A DNA stretch of 11,873 nucleotides from an uncultured Methanosarcinales archaeon (GTDB taxonomy: Archaea > Halobacteriota > Methanosarcinia > Methanotrichales > Methanotrichaceae), in the NCBI GenBank assembly GCA_937864385.1, contig CALMJN010000447.1, positions 1 through 11,873 on the forward strand, in the 5' to 3' direction. Position numbers and translations under genes: made by a program. Positions 1 to 7,050 of this stretch are shown piece by piece (the stretch's first letter is position 1; every line of letters begins with the position of its first letter). The notes beneath the pieces are model-generated. The model made no database searches and had not been told where the DNA came from. It worked only from the letters and a program-made list of their open reading frames with translations.

Positions 1-120
1 GGTACAGTTTAAAGGGCTAAAAAATTTCATCCTTTTTCCTGGCTTTCATTCTGCGTTGCCTTTAGTGCTCCCCTTATCTTGCAGCTTGCCCTTCGCTGCT
101 ATTTCACAGGCATTTATTAA

Positions 121-145
121 AAAGGAGAAAGCAACTTTTTCCTTT
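121..145 (-). terminator. Hairpin just after the NIL-ferredoxin stop codon
   Basis: An almost perfect inverted repeat lies here. AAAGGA (121-126) pairs with TCCTTT (140-145) and AAAG (128-131) pairs with CTTT (135-138) around a three-base loop; the one remaining opposed pair (127/139) can form a wobble. It begins one base past the TAG stop of the ferredoxin gene. On the minus strand it ends in a short T-run followed by an AT-rich stretch. This suits a transcription end for the two-gene homocysteine operon. Archaeal termination relies mainly on U-tracts, and this tract is short, so the function is inferred. Confidence 0.5.
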
Positions 146-146
146 C

Positions 147-533
147 CTACTTTAAAACCAGCTTCAGCGCCCTCTGGGGACAGCCCACCACACAGGCACC
201 GCACTGGATGCACTTTCCTGAATCCGCCACCACCCGCCAGTCCTCGAAGCGAAATGTGCCTGTGGGACAGATGGAGACGCAGGCACCGCAGTGAACGCAC
301 TCATTCTCGTCCCGGACCACAGGGATCTCCAGGAGCATTACCTTGACCCCACGCTTCTGGAAGGCCTCGATCACTTCCTGACACTTCTCCGCCGGCACCT
401 CCAGCACAATCTCCCCGCTCACGGCATCGATGCTGGCCCTTTCTATGTTTACCAGCGCCCCCGTCTCCAGAATGACCGAGGCTACCACCGGATAGCGCAC
501 TATTCCCGGAGCCACATGAAGCATTAACTTCAT
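147..533 (-). CDS. NIL-domain 2x[4Fe-4S] ferredoxin, homocysteine synthesis partner
   Basis: This 128-residue cytoplasmic protein has an N-terminal NIL domain (about 1-72) followed by a two-cluster ferredoxin domain. The cluster ligands are visible as two CxxCxxCxxxC/P motifs: Cys79, 82, 85, 89 and Cys108, 111, 114, 118. It matches the architecture of Methanosarcina acetivorans MA1822, which works with the DUF39-CBS protein (MA1821) to convert aspartate semialdehyde and sulfide into homocysteine, presumably by supplying electrons. The gene starts four bases after the stop of the DUF39 gene. A strong ribosome binding site, GGAGGCGAT on the minus strand, lies in the last codons of that gene, so the two are probably co-transcribed and translationally coupled. 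Family assignment is firm; the electron-transfer role is by homology. Confidence 0.93.
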   Translation of the reverse strand: MKLMLHVAPGIVRYPVVASVILETGALVNIERASIDAVSGEIVLEVPAEKCQEVIEAFQKRGVKVMLLEIPVVRDENECVHCGACVSICPTGTFRFEDWRVVADSGKCIQCGACVVGCPQRALKLVLK

Positions 534-537
534 TTTC

Positions 538-2040
538 CTATCGCCTCCTGGCCAATAAGCTGGAGAGATGATTGCTGGTGATCATGCCAATAACCTTGTT
601 CTCTTTATCCACCACAGGCATGGCGGAGATGCTGTGGGTTTCAAAGGTGCGGGCCGCGAGTTCGATGGGCTCATCGGCCCGGGCGGAATAGACCCGGCGG
701 GTCATTATGTCCCCGATGCGAGAGGGCTTGCCCCCCGCTACCGCCTTGGAGATATCCCAGGTGGTGATAATTCCCATGAGCTTGCCCTCCCGGGAGACCA
801 CCGGAAGGTGATCGAAATGGCCGCTAACAATCAGCTTGGCCGCCTCATCCACCTCTATATCCTCTCCCACGCTGACCACATCACGGCTCATGACGTCTAC
901 CACATTAGGCGACTCCTTGGTCTGCTTCATGGGCCGGGAGCTGCCGAGCCTGGGCAGCGGCTCCACCGCAGCGCTGAGCAGAAACTCTCCCTTTTCCACC
1001 TGTTCCTTGAGGACAGATGCCACCTCCCTGGCCATGAGGAAGCTGGATAGGGATGATGCAACGACCTCCTTTCCATAGAGATCGATCATGCCCGACTTGA
1101 GATCCTCATAGCTGACCATCTTTAAGGCGGGCCGGTCACGGCGAGCCACGCCGTAGTCCACTATCGGCACGGAGATATCCCTGTCCCTAACCGCAGTGCT
1201 CTTGGCCAGGCGCTCATTTAAAACTGGAATGGGGATTCCTATGCCCAGGTAAAGGCTGGGGCCGTACTTGTGAAATGTGGCCGCCCGCAGAAAGCGGCTG
1301 CTCATCTTCTTCATGTCCCCCGTGACCATGAGCGTTGAGAAATTGTTTTCCGGATTGTGCTGGGTACCGCTTCCCATGACAAAACCTGGCGCTCCGGCCA
1401 AAAAGATCCGCGTCCCTATGCCAATGTAGTCAAAATTAGGATCATTGGATATGGGATTGAGCAGGCCCGCTCCGCTGTAGTGAATATTGCCCAGGCGGGG
1501 CAGCAGCGTGCCCATATAAGTGTGCATGGTTCGGTCCGATGAATTGCTGGCCGCATTGTACCGCTGGTAGGCGTTCCTGGGATTGACCATAATGGCCTGA
1601 TTGAAATCCTCCAGCCGCAGGCTGGTCTCAAGCTCCATCTGGGGGTAGCAGTCGGATCCCGAGCCAAAGGCCTCCACATCTATCTGCTTTCCGGAAATGA
1701 GGTCCTCCATAACGTGAGCACCGCCGTACTCCATCCCCCGGTCCTCGGAGGGCTGGGTGGCTCCCAGGAACAGGTCCACTGCGGCCACGCCTCCGTAGGC
1801 CTCCACCCTATTTAGGAGAGCCCGGCTGATCTTGATGGGCGGATCGCTGTGTCCCAGATTGAGGAAAACTCCCGAGGAGCACATGGCCCCGAAGGTTCCT
1901 GTGGTGACCACGTCCACCTCGCGCACGGCTCCGGCAGGTCCCAGCTCCTCCACTATATCGGGCATCTCCTCCGCCGTGACCACGCGGGCGCTGCCGTCGC
2001 GAATGCGTTCGTTGATCTCCGATAAAGACTTCTCTTGCAC
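538..2040 (-). CDS. DUF39-CBS homocysteine biosynthesis protein (COG1900, MA1821-like)
   Basis: With a GTG start at 2040 the protein has 500 residues. Residues 1 to about 375 form the DUF39 domain, and two CBS domains follow (about 380-435 and 443-498). The family makes homocysteine from aspartate semialdehyde and sulfide without O-acetyl- or O-phosphohomoserine, together with the NIL-ferredoxin encoded just downstream. Cys54 (in GAMCSSG) and Cys131 (in GSDCYPQ) are likely the conserved sulfur-handling cysteines. The CBS pair probably senses an adenosyl ligand such as AMP or SAM (inference). An ATG at 2229 is in frame, but it would add 63 residues unlike the family (rich in Arg and Lys) and overlap the divergent gene. 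The family normally begins close to the SLSEINERI segment, so I chose GTG. No Shine-Dalgarno is seen, but a TATA-like box about 27 bases upstream fits a leaderless transcript. Confidence 0.92.
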   Translation of the reverse strand: MQEKSLSEINERIRDGSARVVTAEEMPDIVEELGPAGAVREVDVVTTGTFGAMCSSGVFLNLGHSDPPIKISRALLNRVEAYGGVAAVDLFLGATQPSEDRGMEYGGAHVMEDLISGKQIDVEAFGSGSDCYPQMELETSLRLEDFNQAIMVNPRNAYQRYNAASNSSDRTMHTYMGTLLPRLGNIHYSGAGLLNPISNDPNFDYIGIGTRIFLAGAPGFVMGSGTQHNPENNFSTLMVTGDMKKMSSRFLRAATFHKYGPSLYLGIGIPIPVLNERLAKSTAVRDRDISVPIVDYGVARRDRPALKMVSYEDLKSGMIDLYGKEVVASSLSSFLMAREVASVLKEQVEKGEFLLSAAVEPLPRLGSSRPMKQTKESPNVVDVMSRDVVSVGEDIEVDEAAKLIVSGHFDHLPVVSREGKLMGIITTWDISKAVAGGKPSRIGDIMTRRVYSARADEPIELAARTFETHSISAMPVVDKENKVIGMITSNHLSSLLARRR

Positions 2041-2063
2041 AGCTTTTATGAAATAGGCGATCC

Positions 2064-2071
2064 GATAAAAA
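2064..2071 (-). promoter_or_regulatory. Candidate TATA box for the homocysteine operon
   Basis: The minus strand reads TTTTTATC here, centred about 27 bases upstream of the proposed GTG start. That is where an archaeal TATA box sits relative to the transcription start, so the message would start at or near the GTG and be leaderless. This agrees with the lack of any Shine-Dalgarno before that codon. The match to the methanogen box is only partial. Confidence 0.35.
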
Positions 2072-2176
2072 CCTGTTGGGCTCTCTTTTCCGGCTTTTCG
2101 CGGTCGCCTCGCCCGGTCCTCCCTCTCCCAATAATGCTTCTCCAATAATGTTATCTGCCAGGCATTCAATGGGCAG

Positions 2177-3682
2177 ATGATGCCGACCTTTCCGGGCAAG
2201 AAGATCGTTCTCACCAGCGACCAGACCATGATGAGCAGCTACCATGGAGGGGTGATGCTGGGCTTTGCCGCCATCATGCCTGAAAGATCTCTGCCCGATT
2301 TCGTCTTTCATAAGTTATTCTGCCCGCCTGTTCCCGTTGCAGAAGACGGCTCGGCTGCCCTTGCCCCCTGCGGCATGCGCAAGGTCGAGGCCGCTCTTCT
2401 TGAGGCTGGCTTCTCCGGCGATGAGGTCATGGTAGCCCACCCCCTCCACCTGGACCGGGCCATAGGACCGGATACAAGAGTGGTGGGAATAACCCATGAC
2501 GATCCCATGGGAAAGATCGCCGTGCGGGAGATCGAGGATATCATCGGCCAGGGAGCCCCCTTCAACCGATCCAGGTTCCTGGAGCTGCTCAATCATCCCC
2601 TGATGCGGAAATACAGGCCCAAGGTTGTCCTGGGCGGCAACGGCGCCTGGGAGGCCATGGGGGAGAAGGTAAGCGTGGACCACATCTACCTCGGAGAGGG
2701 CGAGAGCGACTTTCCAGAGATATGCAGGAAGATCATAGCCGGGGAGAGCGTGCCTCCGGTCATTCGGGGCCGGGCTGTGCCGGGTGAAGCCATCCCCTCC
2801 TGCCGGGGGGCGACTATCGGCGGCATTGTGGAAATAGGAAGGGGCTGCTGGAGGGGCTGCGCCTTCTGCTCTCCCACCAACCGGATCATGCGCCACCGGC
2901 CGATTGACAGTATCCTAAAGGATGTTCGGGTAAACCTGGAGGCGGGCCAGAAGGATATCATCCTCCATAGCGAGGACTTCTTCTCCTACGGATACAGGGG
3001 CAGCGGCCCCGATCAGAAGATGATCCTGGACCTGGTCAAAGCGGTGAAGAGGCAGAAGCCAAAGACCATTGATGTATCTCATCTCAGCCTGGCCTCGGTT
3101 TACCAGAACCAGGAGCTTCTACGCCAGGTATCCGAGATAGTAGGAGTGGGCTCGGATCAGAATCATATGTCGGCCTGGATAGGCATAGAGAGCGGAAGCT
3201 GCCGCATTCTGAAGATGCATATGCCCAACAAGGCCCGTCCGGCAGAGATCGAGGACTGGTCGCACATCGTCCAGGATTGCTATTCTCTGTTTGCCGAGGA
3301 GTCCTGGCTTCCCGTGGCCAGCCTGGTTTTGGGCCTGCCCGGTGAGAGGGCAGAGGATGTGATCAAGACCACAGAGCTGGTGGAATCGCTCATGGACTAT
3401 ACCGGCCTCATGCTTCCCCTCTTCTTCACCACCATCGCCGACACCAAGCTCGGCGGCAGCAAGGGCTTTTCCAGAGAGGATGCCCTGCCGGAGCACTGGC
3501 AACTGGTCGGGCTGTGCCTGGAGTACAACCTGCGCCACCTCAAGAGTCTGCACCGCTTCTATCAGGAGAGGATGACCGCCGGGCCGGGCGTCCACCTGGC
3601 CCTCAAGGGCATAAACCTTCTGGCGGACATTGTGCTGAGCAAATACATGAAGAGGATGAAAAGAGGAGAGCCGCCCAATTAG
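2177..3682 (+). CDS. B12-binding-domain radical SAM enzyme, substrate unknown
   Basis: This 501-residue protein has an N-terminal half resembling a cobalamin-binding Rossmann region (about 8-215). It includes a VVGITHDDPMG segment (102-112), VVLGGNGAWE (150-159) and an LGEGE segment (172-176), as is common in B12-radical SAM proteins. The radical SAM core follows, with Cys224, Cys228 and Cys231 as the CxxxCxxC cluster ligands, then WIGIESGS (334-341) and a LVLGLPGE strand (383-390). The family typically performs methyl transfer to unactivated carbon or related radical chemistry. In a methanogen, one candidate is the enzyme that C-methylates the active-site glutamine of methyl-coenzyme M reductase, but I cannot confirm that from memory. 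The gene stands alone, divergent from the homocysteine operon with about 136 bases between starts, and converges on the DUF2551 gene. No clear Shine-Dalgarno precedes the ATG; the ATG at 2180 is an equal alternative. Confidence 0.85.
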   Translation: MMPTFPGKKIVLTSDQTMMSSYHGGVMLGFAAIMPERSLPDFVFHKLFCPPVPVAEDGSAALAPCGMRKVEAALLEAGFSGDEVMVAHPLHLDRAIGPDTRVVGITHDDPMGKIAVREIEDIIGQGAPFNRSRFLELLNHPLMRKYRPKVVLGGNGAWEAMGEKVSVDHIYLGEGESDFPEICRKIIAGESVPPVIRGRAVPGEAIPSCRGATIGGIVEIGRGCWRGCAFCSPTNRIMRHRPIDSILKDVRVNLEAGQKDIILHSEDFFSYGYRGSGPDQKMILDLVKAVKRQKPKTIDVSHLSLASVYQNQELLRQVSEIVGVGSDQNHMSAWIGIESGSCRILKMHMPNKARPAEIEDWSHIVQDCYSLFAEESWLPVASLVLGLPGERAEDVIKTTELVESLMDYTGLMLPLFFTTIADTKLGGSKGFSREDALPEHWQLVGLCLEYNLRHLKSLHRFYQERMTAGPGVHLALKGINLLADIVLSKYMKRMKRGEPPN

Positions 3683-3735
3683 ATTTGAGAAGCAACTCGA
3701 ATTATGGGTTAGAATCAGAGAACACAAAACGAAAT

Positions 3736-4038
3736 TCAGTAATTCTCTAAAACAGATCTCACCACGCTCTTGTGATCTCCCTTAAGGGAATAGACATTGT
3801 GGTCCCCGGAGACATCGATGCTCAGAATGCCAAGACGGGTGTTCATCAGTCCCACCATGGCTGAGACTCCGCGGTAGCTTACATCAAAGCCCTCCTTGGC
3901 GAGATAAGTGAAGACATCCTCGGTAGTATAGGCTCCATCGCTCAAAAACAGCTTCAATACCGCCTTTCTTATGCCTATTCCATCTCGCTTAAGATAGTTT
4001 CTGAGCCTCTCCTGGATCCTTCCCTCTACGTTCTCCAT
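3736..4038 (-). CDS. DUF2551 family small protein, likely winged helix
   Basis: This 100-residue protein resembles the archaeal DUF2551 family, known mainly from methanogens and of unknown function. It is predicted all-helical at the N terminus (about 1-35), followed by a helix-turn-helix-like segment: TTEDVFTYLAKEGFDVSY (38-55), then SAMVGLMNTRLGILSI (59-74), and a beta-hairpin-like end (VYSLKG). That layout suits a winged-helix fold and a possible DNA- or RNA-binding role, which is inference only. There is no signal peptide or membrane segment. The start is well supported: GGTGAT, an exact match to the anti-Shine-Dalgarno, lies eight bases before the ATG. It is last of three minus-strand genes, 38 bases after the radical SAM gene, and probably also has its own promoter. 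Confidence 0.82.
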   Translation of the reverse strand: MENVEGRIQERLRNYLKRDGIGIRKAVLKLFLSDGAYTTEDVFTYLAKEGFDVSYRGVSAMVGLMNTRLGILSIDVSGDHNVYSLKGDHKSVVRSVLENY

Positions 4039-4046
4039 CCGGCAAA

Positions 4047-4083
4047 ATCACCGCCCTCAACCAATGAATTTAAGGATTATAAA
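4047..4083 (-). promoter_or_regulatory. TATA-like box and strong Shine-Dalgarno for DUF2551 gene
   Basis: On the minus strand a TTTATAAT box occupies 4083-4076, overlapping the TAA stop of the upstream radical SAM gene. GGTGAT lies at 4052-4047. The box is about 40 bases before the ATG at 4038, so a start site near 4054 would leave a short leader that contains the Shine-Dalgarno. This suggests the small gene can be transcribed on its own as well as by read-through. Confidence 0.5.
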
Positions 4084-5117
4084 TGTATTCTCTCCACCAC
4101 AATCCCGTCCTGGAGGGGATATCTCTCCACCAGGCATAGATCGCAATCGATTTCCTTCAGATCTTCAGCTATATCCTCCAGTATGGCCGCGGCGATATCT
4201 ATCCCTCCCTTTCTCAGACAATACATCTGCTCCGGGACGCCCAGATCCTCCAGAATGGGCAAAACCGGAGCCGTGTCTCCCTCTATGGTGCCATGGATTA
4301 TGGTACCCTCCTGGCTGATATAATCAAAGGGGCGGGCGCTATGCCTGGCCCGGCGCAGCAGCCTCTCTCTAAGCTGCACCGCGTCTTTATATCGGGACGG
4401 GCAGTAGTGGGCCCGGATATCCTCCTTGAGAAAATGCCGCCGGGCAGTCTCCTCGCTTCCGAGAGCAGCGCAGCCCAGCTCCACGGGCGTGAAGCCCTCT
4501 GCCGCCAGAGCGGCATAATTGGTCTCGGAGAACTCCAGCTCGTTGATATTGAGGAAGGCATCGGCATCCTTGACCGCCTGGACTATGGCAGGAGCCTCTT
4601 TTACAGCCGGAATCTCCACACCGGCCAGAAGGCCCAGGCTCCTGGCCTCCCGCAGGGTCTCTGTTAGAGGACCGGGACTGGACCACTCCTCCAGAGGAGG
4701 GTGAAATCGGATCTCATCCAACCCCGCCTCTCGCAGCCTCTGCAGCGTCTCCTGATCGGGCAGCATCCCGGTATAAAGATGGATGTGATGCTCCCTGCCA
4801 AAAGCTGCCTTGAGGGCCCGTATGCACTCCAAGACATAATCGAGCTTGGCCAGGGGCTCGCCACCGGTGATTCCCGTTCCAAGAGCTTCTATAGCCCGCC
4901 CCTCATCAAGGATCTCTCTGATCTCCTCTACCCTCGTCTCATCGGCAAAGACGAGATCGCGTCCCTTTCTCTCCTGGGAGAGAGGGCAATAAAAGCAGCT
5001 TCGCTCACATCTGCCGGTGACAAAGAGCACCAGAGCCGCCCCCTGCCGGCAGATGCGGCAGCCCGGCGAGAGATAATTGTAGACCGATCCAACTGAGTCT
5101 TCCTGCCAGTTTTCCAT
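4077..5117 (-). CDS. COG2108-type radical SAM protein with extra CxxC pairs
   Basis: With ATG at 5117 the product is 346 residues. The radical SAM cluster ligands are Cys37, Cys41 and Cys44 (CxxxCxxC), followed by the GGEP motif (85-88) that contacts SAM. The rest fits the uncharacterised family related to pyruvate formate-lyase activating enzyme (COG2108). Beyond the core are a CxxC at 20/23 just before it, a lone Cys239 in HYCPSRYKD, and a second CxxC at 325/328 near the C terminus. These could bind a second cluster or a zinc. The reaction is unknown. Upstream in-frame starts at 5183 (ATG) and 5207 (TTG) would add 22 or 30 residues. I chose 5117 because the family begins close to the YLSPGC segment and a GGATGA ribosome-binding-like site lies seven bases upstream. 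It lies 82 bases downstream of the metallo-beta-lactamase gene and probably shares its transcript. Confidence 0.85.
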   Translation of the reverse strand: MENWQEDSVGSVYNYLSPGCRICRQGAALVLFVTGRCERSCFYCPLSQERKGRDLVFADETRVEEIREILDEGRAIEALGTGITGGEPLAKLDYVLECIRALKAAFGREHHIHLYTGMLPDQETLQRLREAGLDEIRFHPPLEEWSSPGPLTETLREARSLGLLAGVEIPAVKEAPAIVQAVKDADAFLNINELEFSETNYAALAAEGFTPVELGCAALGSEETARRHFLKEDIRAHYCPSRYKDAVQLRERLLRRARHSARPFDYISQEGTIIHGTIEGDTAPVLPILEDLGVPEQMYCLRKGGIDIAAAILEDIAEDLKEIDCDLCLVERYPLQDGIVVERIHL

Positions 5118-5199
5118 TCCAGCTTCATCCTGCCGCCCTGGCTTAATTACATTTGCCTCGACTCTTATTTGATCGACGACCATTTGAAGAGAGATTATG

Positions 5200-6924
5200 C
5201 TACTCAAAGATCATACTGGGCAATAGGCCAATCACCACCATCGGCCTCTCTCCGTCATCGATCTCTATAAAACAGCCACTCAAGGCGAACGCCCTCTCAA
5301 AAAACCTCAATTCAGATCTTCCTAAAATGCTGCCCTTGCAGTCCTCGCTTGGCAGAGTGATGCGCACTTTAACCAGATCATCTTCCATGGCCGAGCTCAA
5401 GCTTAATCTGCTCGCACCCCTTGCCGCCAGCCTCTCCAGGAGGTCAGTCATGGCTTCGATAAATCTCTCTTTTTCCAGCTGCACCTGGGGAAGTCTCTCG
5501 CCTGCCGCCAGCTCTATAGAGACTCTCTCAAATACATCGATATGATCGATCCTCGAGCACAGCTCCTTTAAATAGGCTTCATGATCTTCCGCCTGGAATA
5601 TTGCCGCCTCATCATATGATCTGAACTCCACCAGATCCATAACCTCTCTTAAAAGGAGATTGATCTCGGAAGATGAGGCGCAATAGGCGGGACGATAACC
5701 TCTATAGGTTATGCTGTAGTCGCTTAGAAGCCTTCTGGCTTTTCGGATCAATGATGGATTTACAATAGGCTTCAAAGCACTATCCTCAAGAATCAGGTCC
5801 AGCTTGCCCACCATCTGACCCGCTTTATGGACCAGCTCCCAGTTCAGCCTGCGGCCAGAGCGCAGTTCCCGGACAAATCCATGAAATCTGCCAAAAAGCT
5901 TATCGATCTCTGCAGCATCAATGAGCGACTGCAGGCGCGCTGACTCACTTGCCTCCTCAATGCTGCCGAGAACATAAGAGGTATAGGCCAGCCGACCGGT
6001 TATTATGATAAAGAGCCTCTCCAGCTCGGCCATCAAATCCCGGGCATAGGCCGCCGTATTTCTGGCCCACAAGGGATTGATCTCCTCCAATCCGGATAGG
6101 GATAATACATCTTTGTACATGGATCTCAGGATGTGCCGTGCCTCATCGGCATCAACAGCTCGGCCATGGCCTGGAAAGCAGGTACGAATATCCTTTTGAT
6201 CCAAAATCCAGAGAACCATCTCGATCGAGGTCAGAAGATCAGTCTGGCTCCAGCCGTATGCTCCAGCCGTACCCGGATTGGGGGCAAAGAATAGGTCGCC
6301 CAGAAAGAGGATGGCCCCGGCTCTAAGGCAGATGCTATCCGGGCTATGTCCGGGAAGGGGATAGATCTCGAGAAGATCTCCTGCCCCCAAAGATACCTGC
6401 TGGCTGATCAGCTCCCTGCGGCCGCCCATATTTGTGGAGACGGTGGAATAAGAGAGAGCTCTATCATCAAACTGCAGCCTTCTTTCCCCTTTGAGGCGTA
6501 GATCCTCGGCTGAGAGCAGCCGGATATCGGAGTGAAAAGGATACATCTCCCTGCCCAGCAGGCCGGCCAAGGTCAGCCTACTATCCTGAGCCTGCAAGGC
6601 CTCAGCACCCGTCTCCTGCACTGCCACCAGCACCCGGCCCAGTCCCCTGTCCTCACGGCAGCGCCTCAATTGATAGCAATGATCCAGATGAATATGGGTC
6701 AGGTATATGACCACCGGCCTTGGCCTCTCCTCCATCAGCCTCAGCATATCATCAACCAGAAGATCCCACTGTTCATCCAGAGCGCCCGGATCGATCAATG
6801 CAATCTGATCCTCCCCCGAGAGGATATAAGAATTGGAGGACATGAGGTCGATCTTGCGAATGTGGGGTATGAGATCAGTTCTCCTGGTTCCCCGGACAGG
6901 CGCAGGAGCATTCGGTGGGATCAT
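5200..6924 (-). CDS. Metallo-beta-lactamase domain fused to degenerate histidine-kinase core
   Basis: This 574-residue soluble protein starts with a complete metallo-beta-lactamase domain (about 1-275). Its metal ligands are HxHxDH at His77, His79, Asp81 and His82, then His193 (PGHSPDS), Asp210 (GDLFF) and His253 (PGHG), so a binuclear zinc or iron site is expected. Residues about 285-410 are helical and align by eye with a DHp dimerisation bundle, but Ala299 sits where the phosphoacceptor His should be. Residues about 418-572 resemble a HATPase_c domain: LPQVQLEKERF leads into an N-box-like helix with the Mg-binding Asn replaced by Arg498. No DxGxG or second Gly-rich loop is seen, while the final strand pattern is kept. 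I read this as a metal-dependent sensor or hydrolase domain on a pseudokinase scaffold. It is divergent from the PP2C receptor gene, so a shared role is plausible. A GTG at 6930 is an alternative start. Confidence 0.8.
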   Translation of the reverse strand: MIPPNAPAPVRGTRRTDLIPHIRKIDLMSSNSYILSGEDQIALIDPGALDEQWDLLVDDMLRLMEERPRPVVIYLTHIHLDHCYQLRRCREDRGLGRVLVAVQETGAEALQAQDSRLTLAGLLGREMYPFHSDIRLLSAEDLRLKGERRLQFDDRALSYSTVSTNMGGRRELISQQVSLGAGDLLEIYPLPGHSPDSICLRAGAILFLGDLFFAPNPGTAGAYGWSQTDLLTSIEMVLWILDQKDIRTCFPGHGRAVDADEARHILRSMYKDVLSLSGLEEINPLWARNTAAYARDLMAELERLFIIITGRLAYTSYVLGSIEEASESARLQSLIDAAEIDKLFGRFHGFVRELRSGRRLNWELVHKAGQMVGKLDLILEDSALKPIVNPSLIRKARRLLSDYSITYRGYRPAYCASSSEINLLLREVMDLVEFRSYDEAAIFQAEDHEAYLKELCSRIDHIDVFERVSIELAAGERLPQVQLEKERFIEAMTDLLERLAARGASRLSLSSAMEDDLVKVRITLPSEDCKGSILGRSELRFFERAFALSGCFIEIDDGERPMVVIGLLPSMIFE

Positions 6925-7050
6925 GGCCACAGTCCATCATAGCATCATCTTTTATCTCTATGATTGGATAAGCTACATATTTAACAGTTATGTTTAATTA
7001 GATTAGATATCAATCTCTCTTAAGGGAATCTTCATAAAAGGATTGAAGCT
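6925..7050. promoter_or_regulatory. Divergent promoter region with AT-rich boxes and candidate operator
   Basis: This AT-rich gap separates the metallo-beta-lactamase gene (minus) from the receptor gene (plus). On the minus strand TTAAATAT at 6984-6977 is a plausible TATA box for the former. On the plus strand TTTAATTA at 6993-7000 suits the latter, with AAAAGGAT at 7036-7043 as its ribosome binding site seven bases before the ATG. Between and overlapping both boxes is an interrupted inverted repeat, TTAACA (6981-6986) and TGTTTAA (6991-6997), with one base of imbalance. A factor bound there could control both genes at once. Positions are read by eye; no start site is known. Confidence 0.45.

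Noticed and set aside
1..45. On the minus strand an ATG at 30 follows an AGGAAAAAGG stretch and could be the start of a next gene.
   Set aside because: Only about ten codons fit before the window edge, so nothing can be supported.
2041..2229. N-terminal extension of the DUF39 protein from the ATG at 2229.
   Set aside because: The extra residues are Arg/Lys-rich and unlike the family, and the start would lie inside the divergent gene.
1808..2311. 167-codon minus-strand frame overlapping the start region of two genes.
   Set aside because: It is a frame shadow of the DUF39 gene, with low-complexity His/Arg/Gly content.
3683..3735. Possible terminator between the convergent genes: a T-rich run on the minus strand and an AGAGAA/TTCTCT repeat.
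   Set aside because: The T-run is broken and the repeat arms are short and run into the DUF2551 coding end.
3778..3787. CCCTTAAGGG palindrome, with a similar CTTAAGGGAAT near 7019.
   Set aside because: The first copy is inside the DUF2551 coding region and two short matches are not enough for a regulatory motif.
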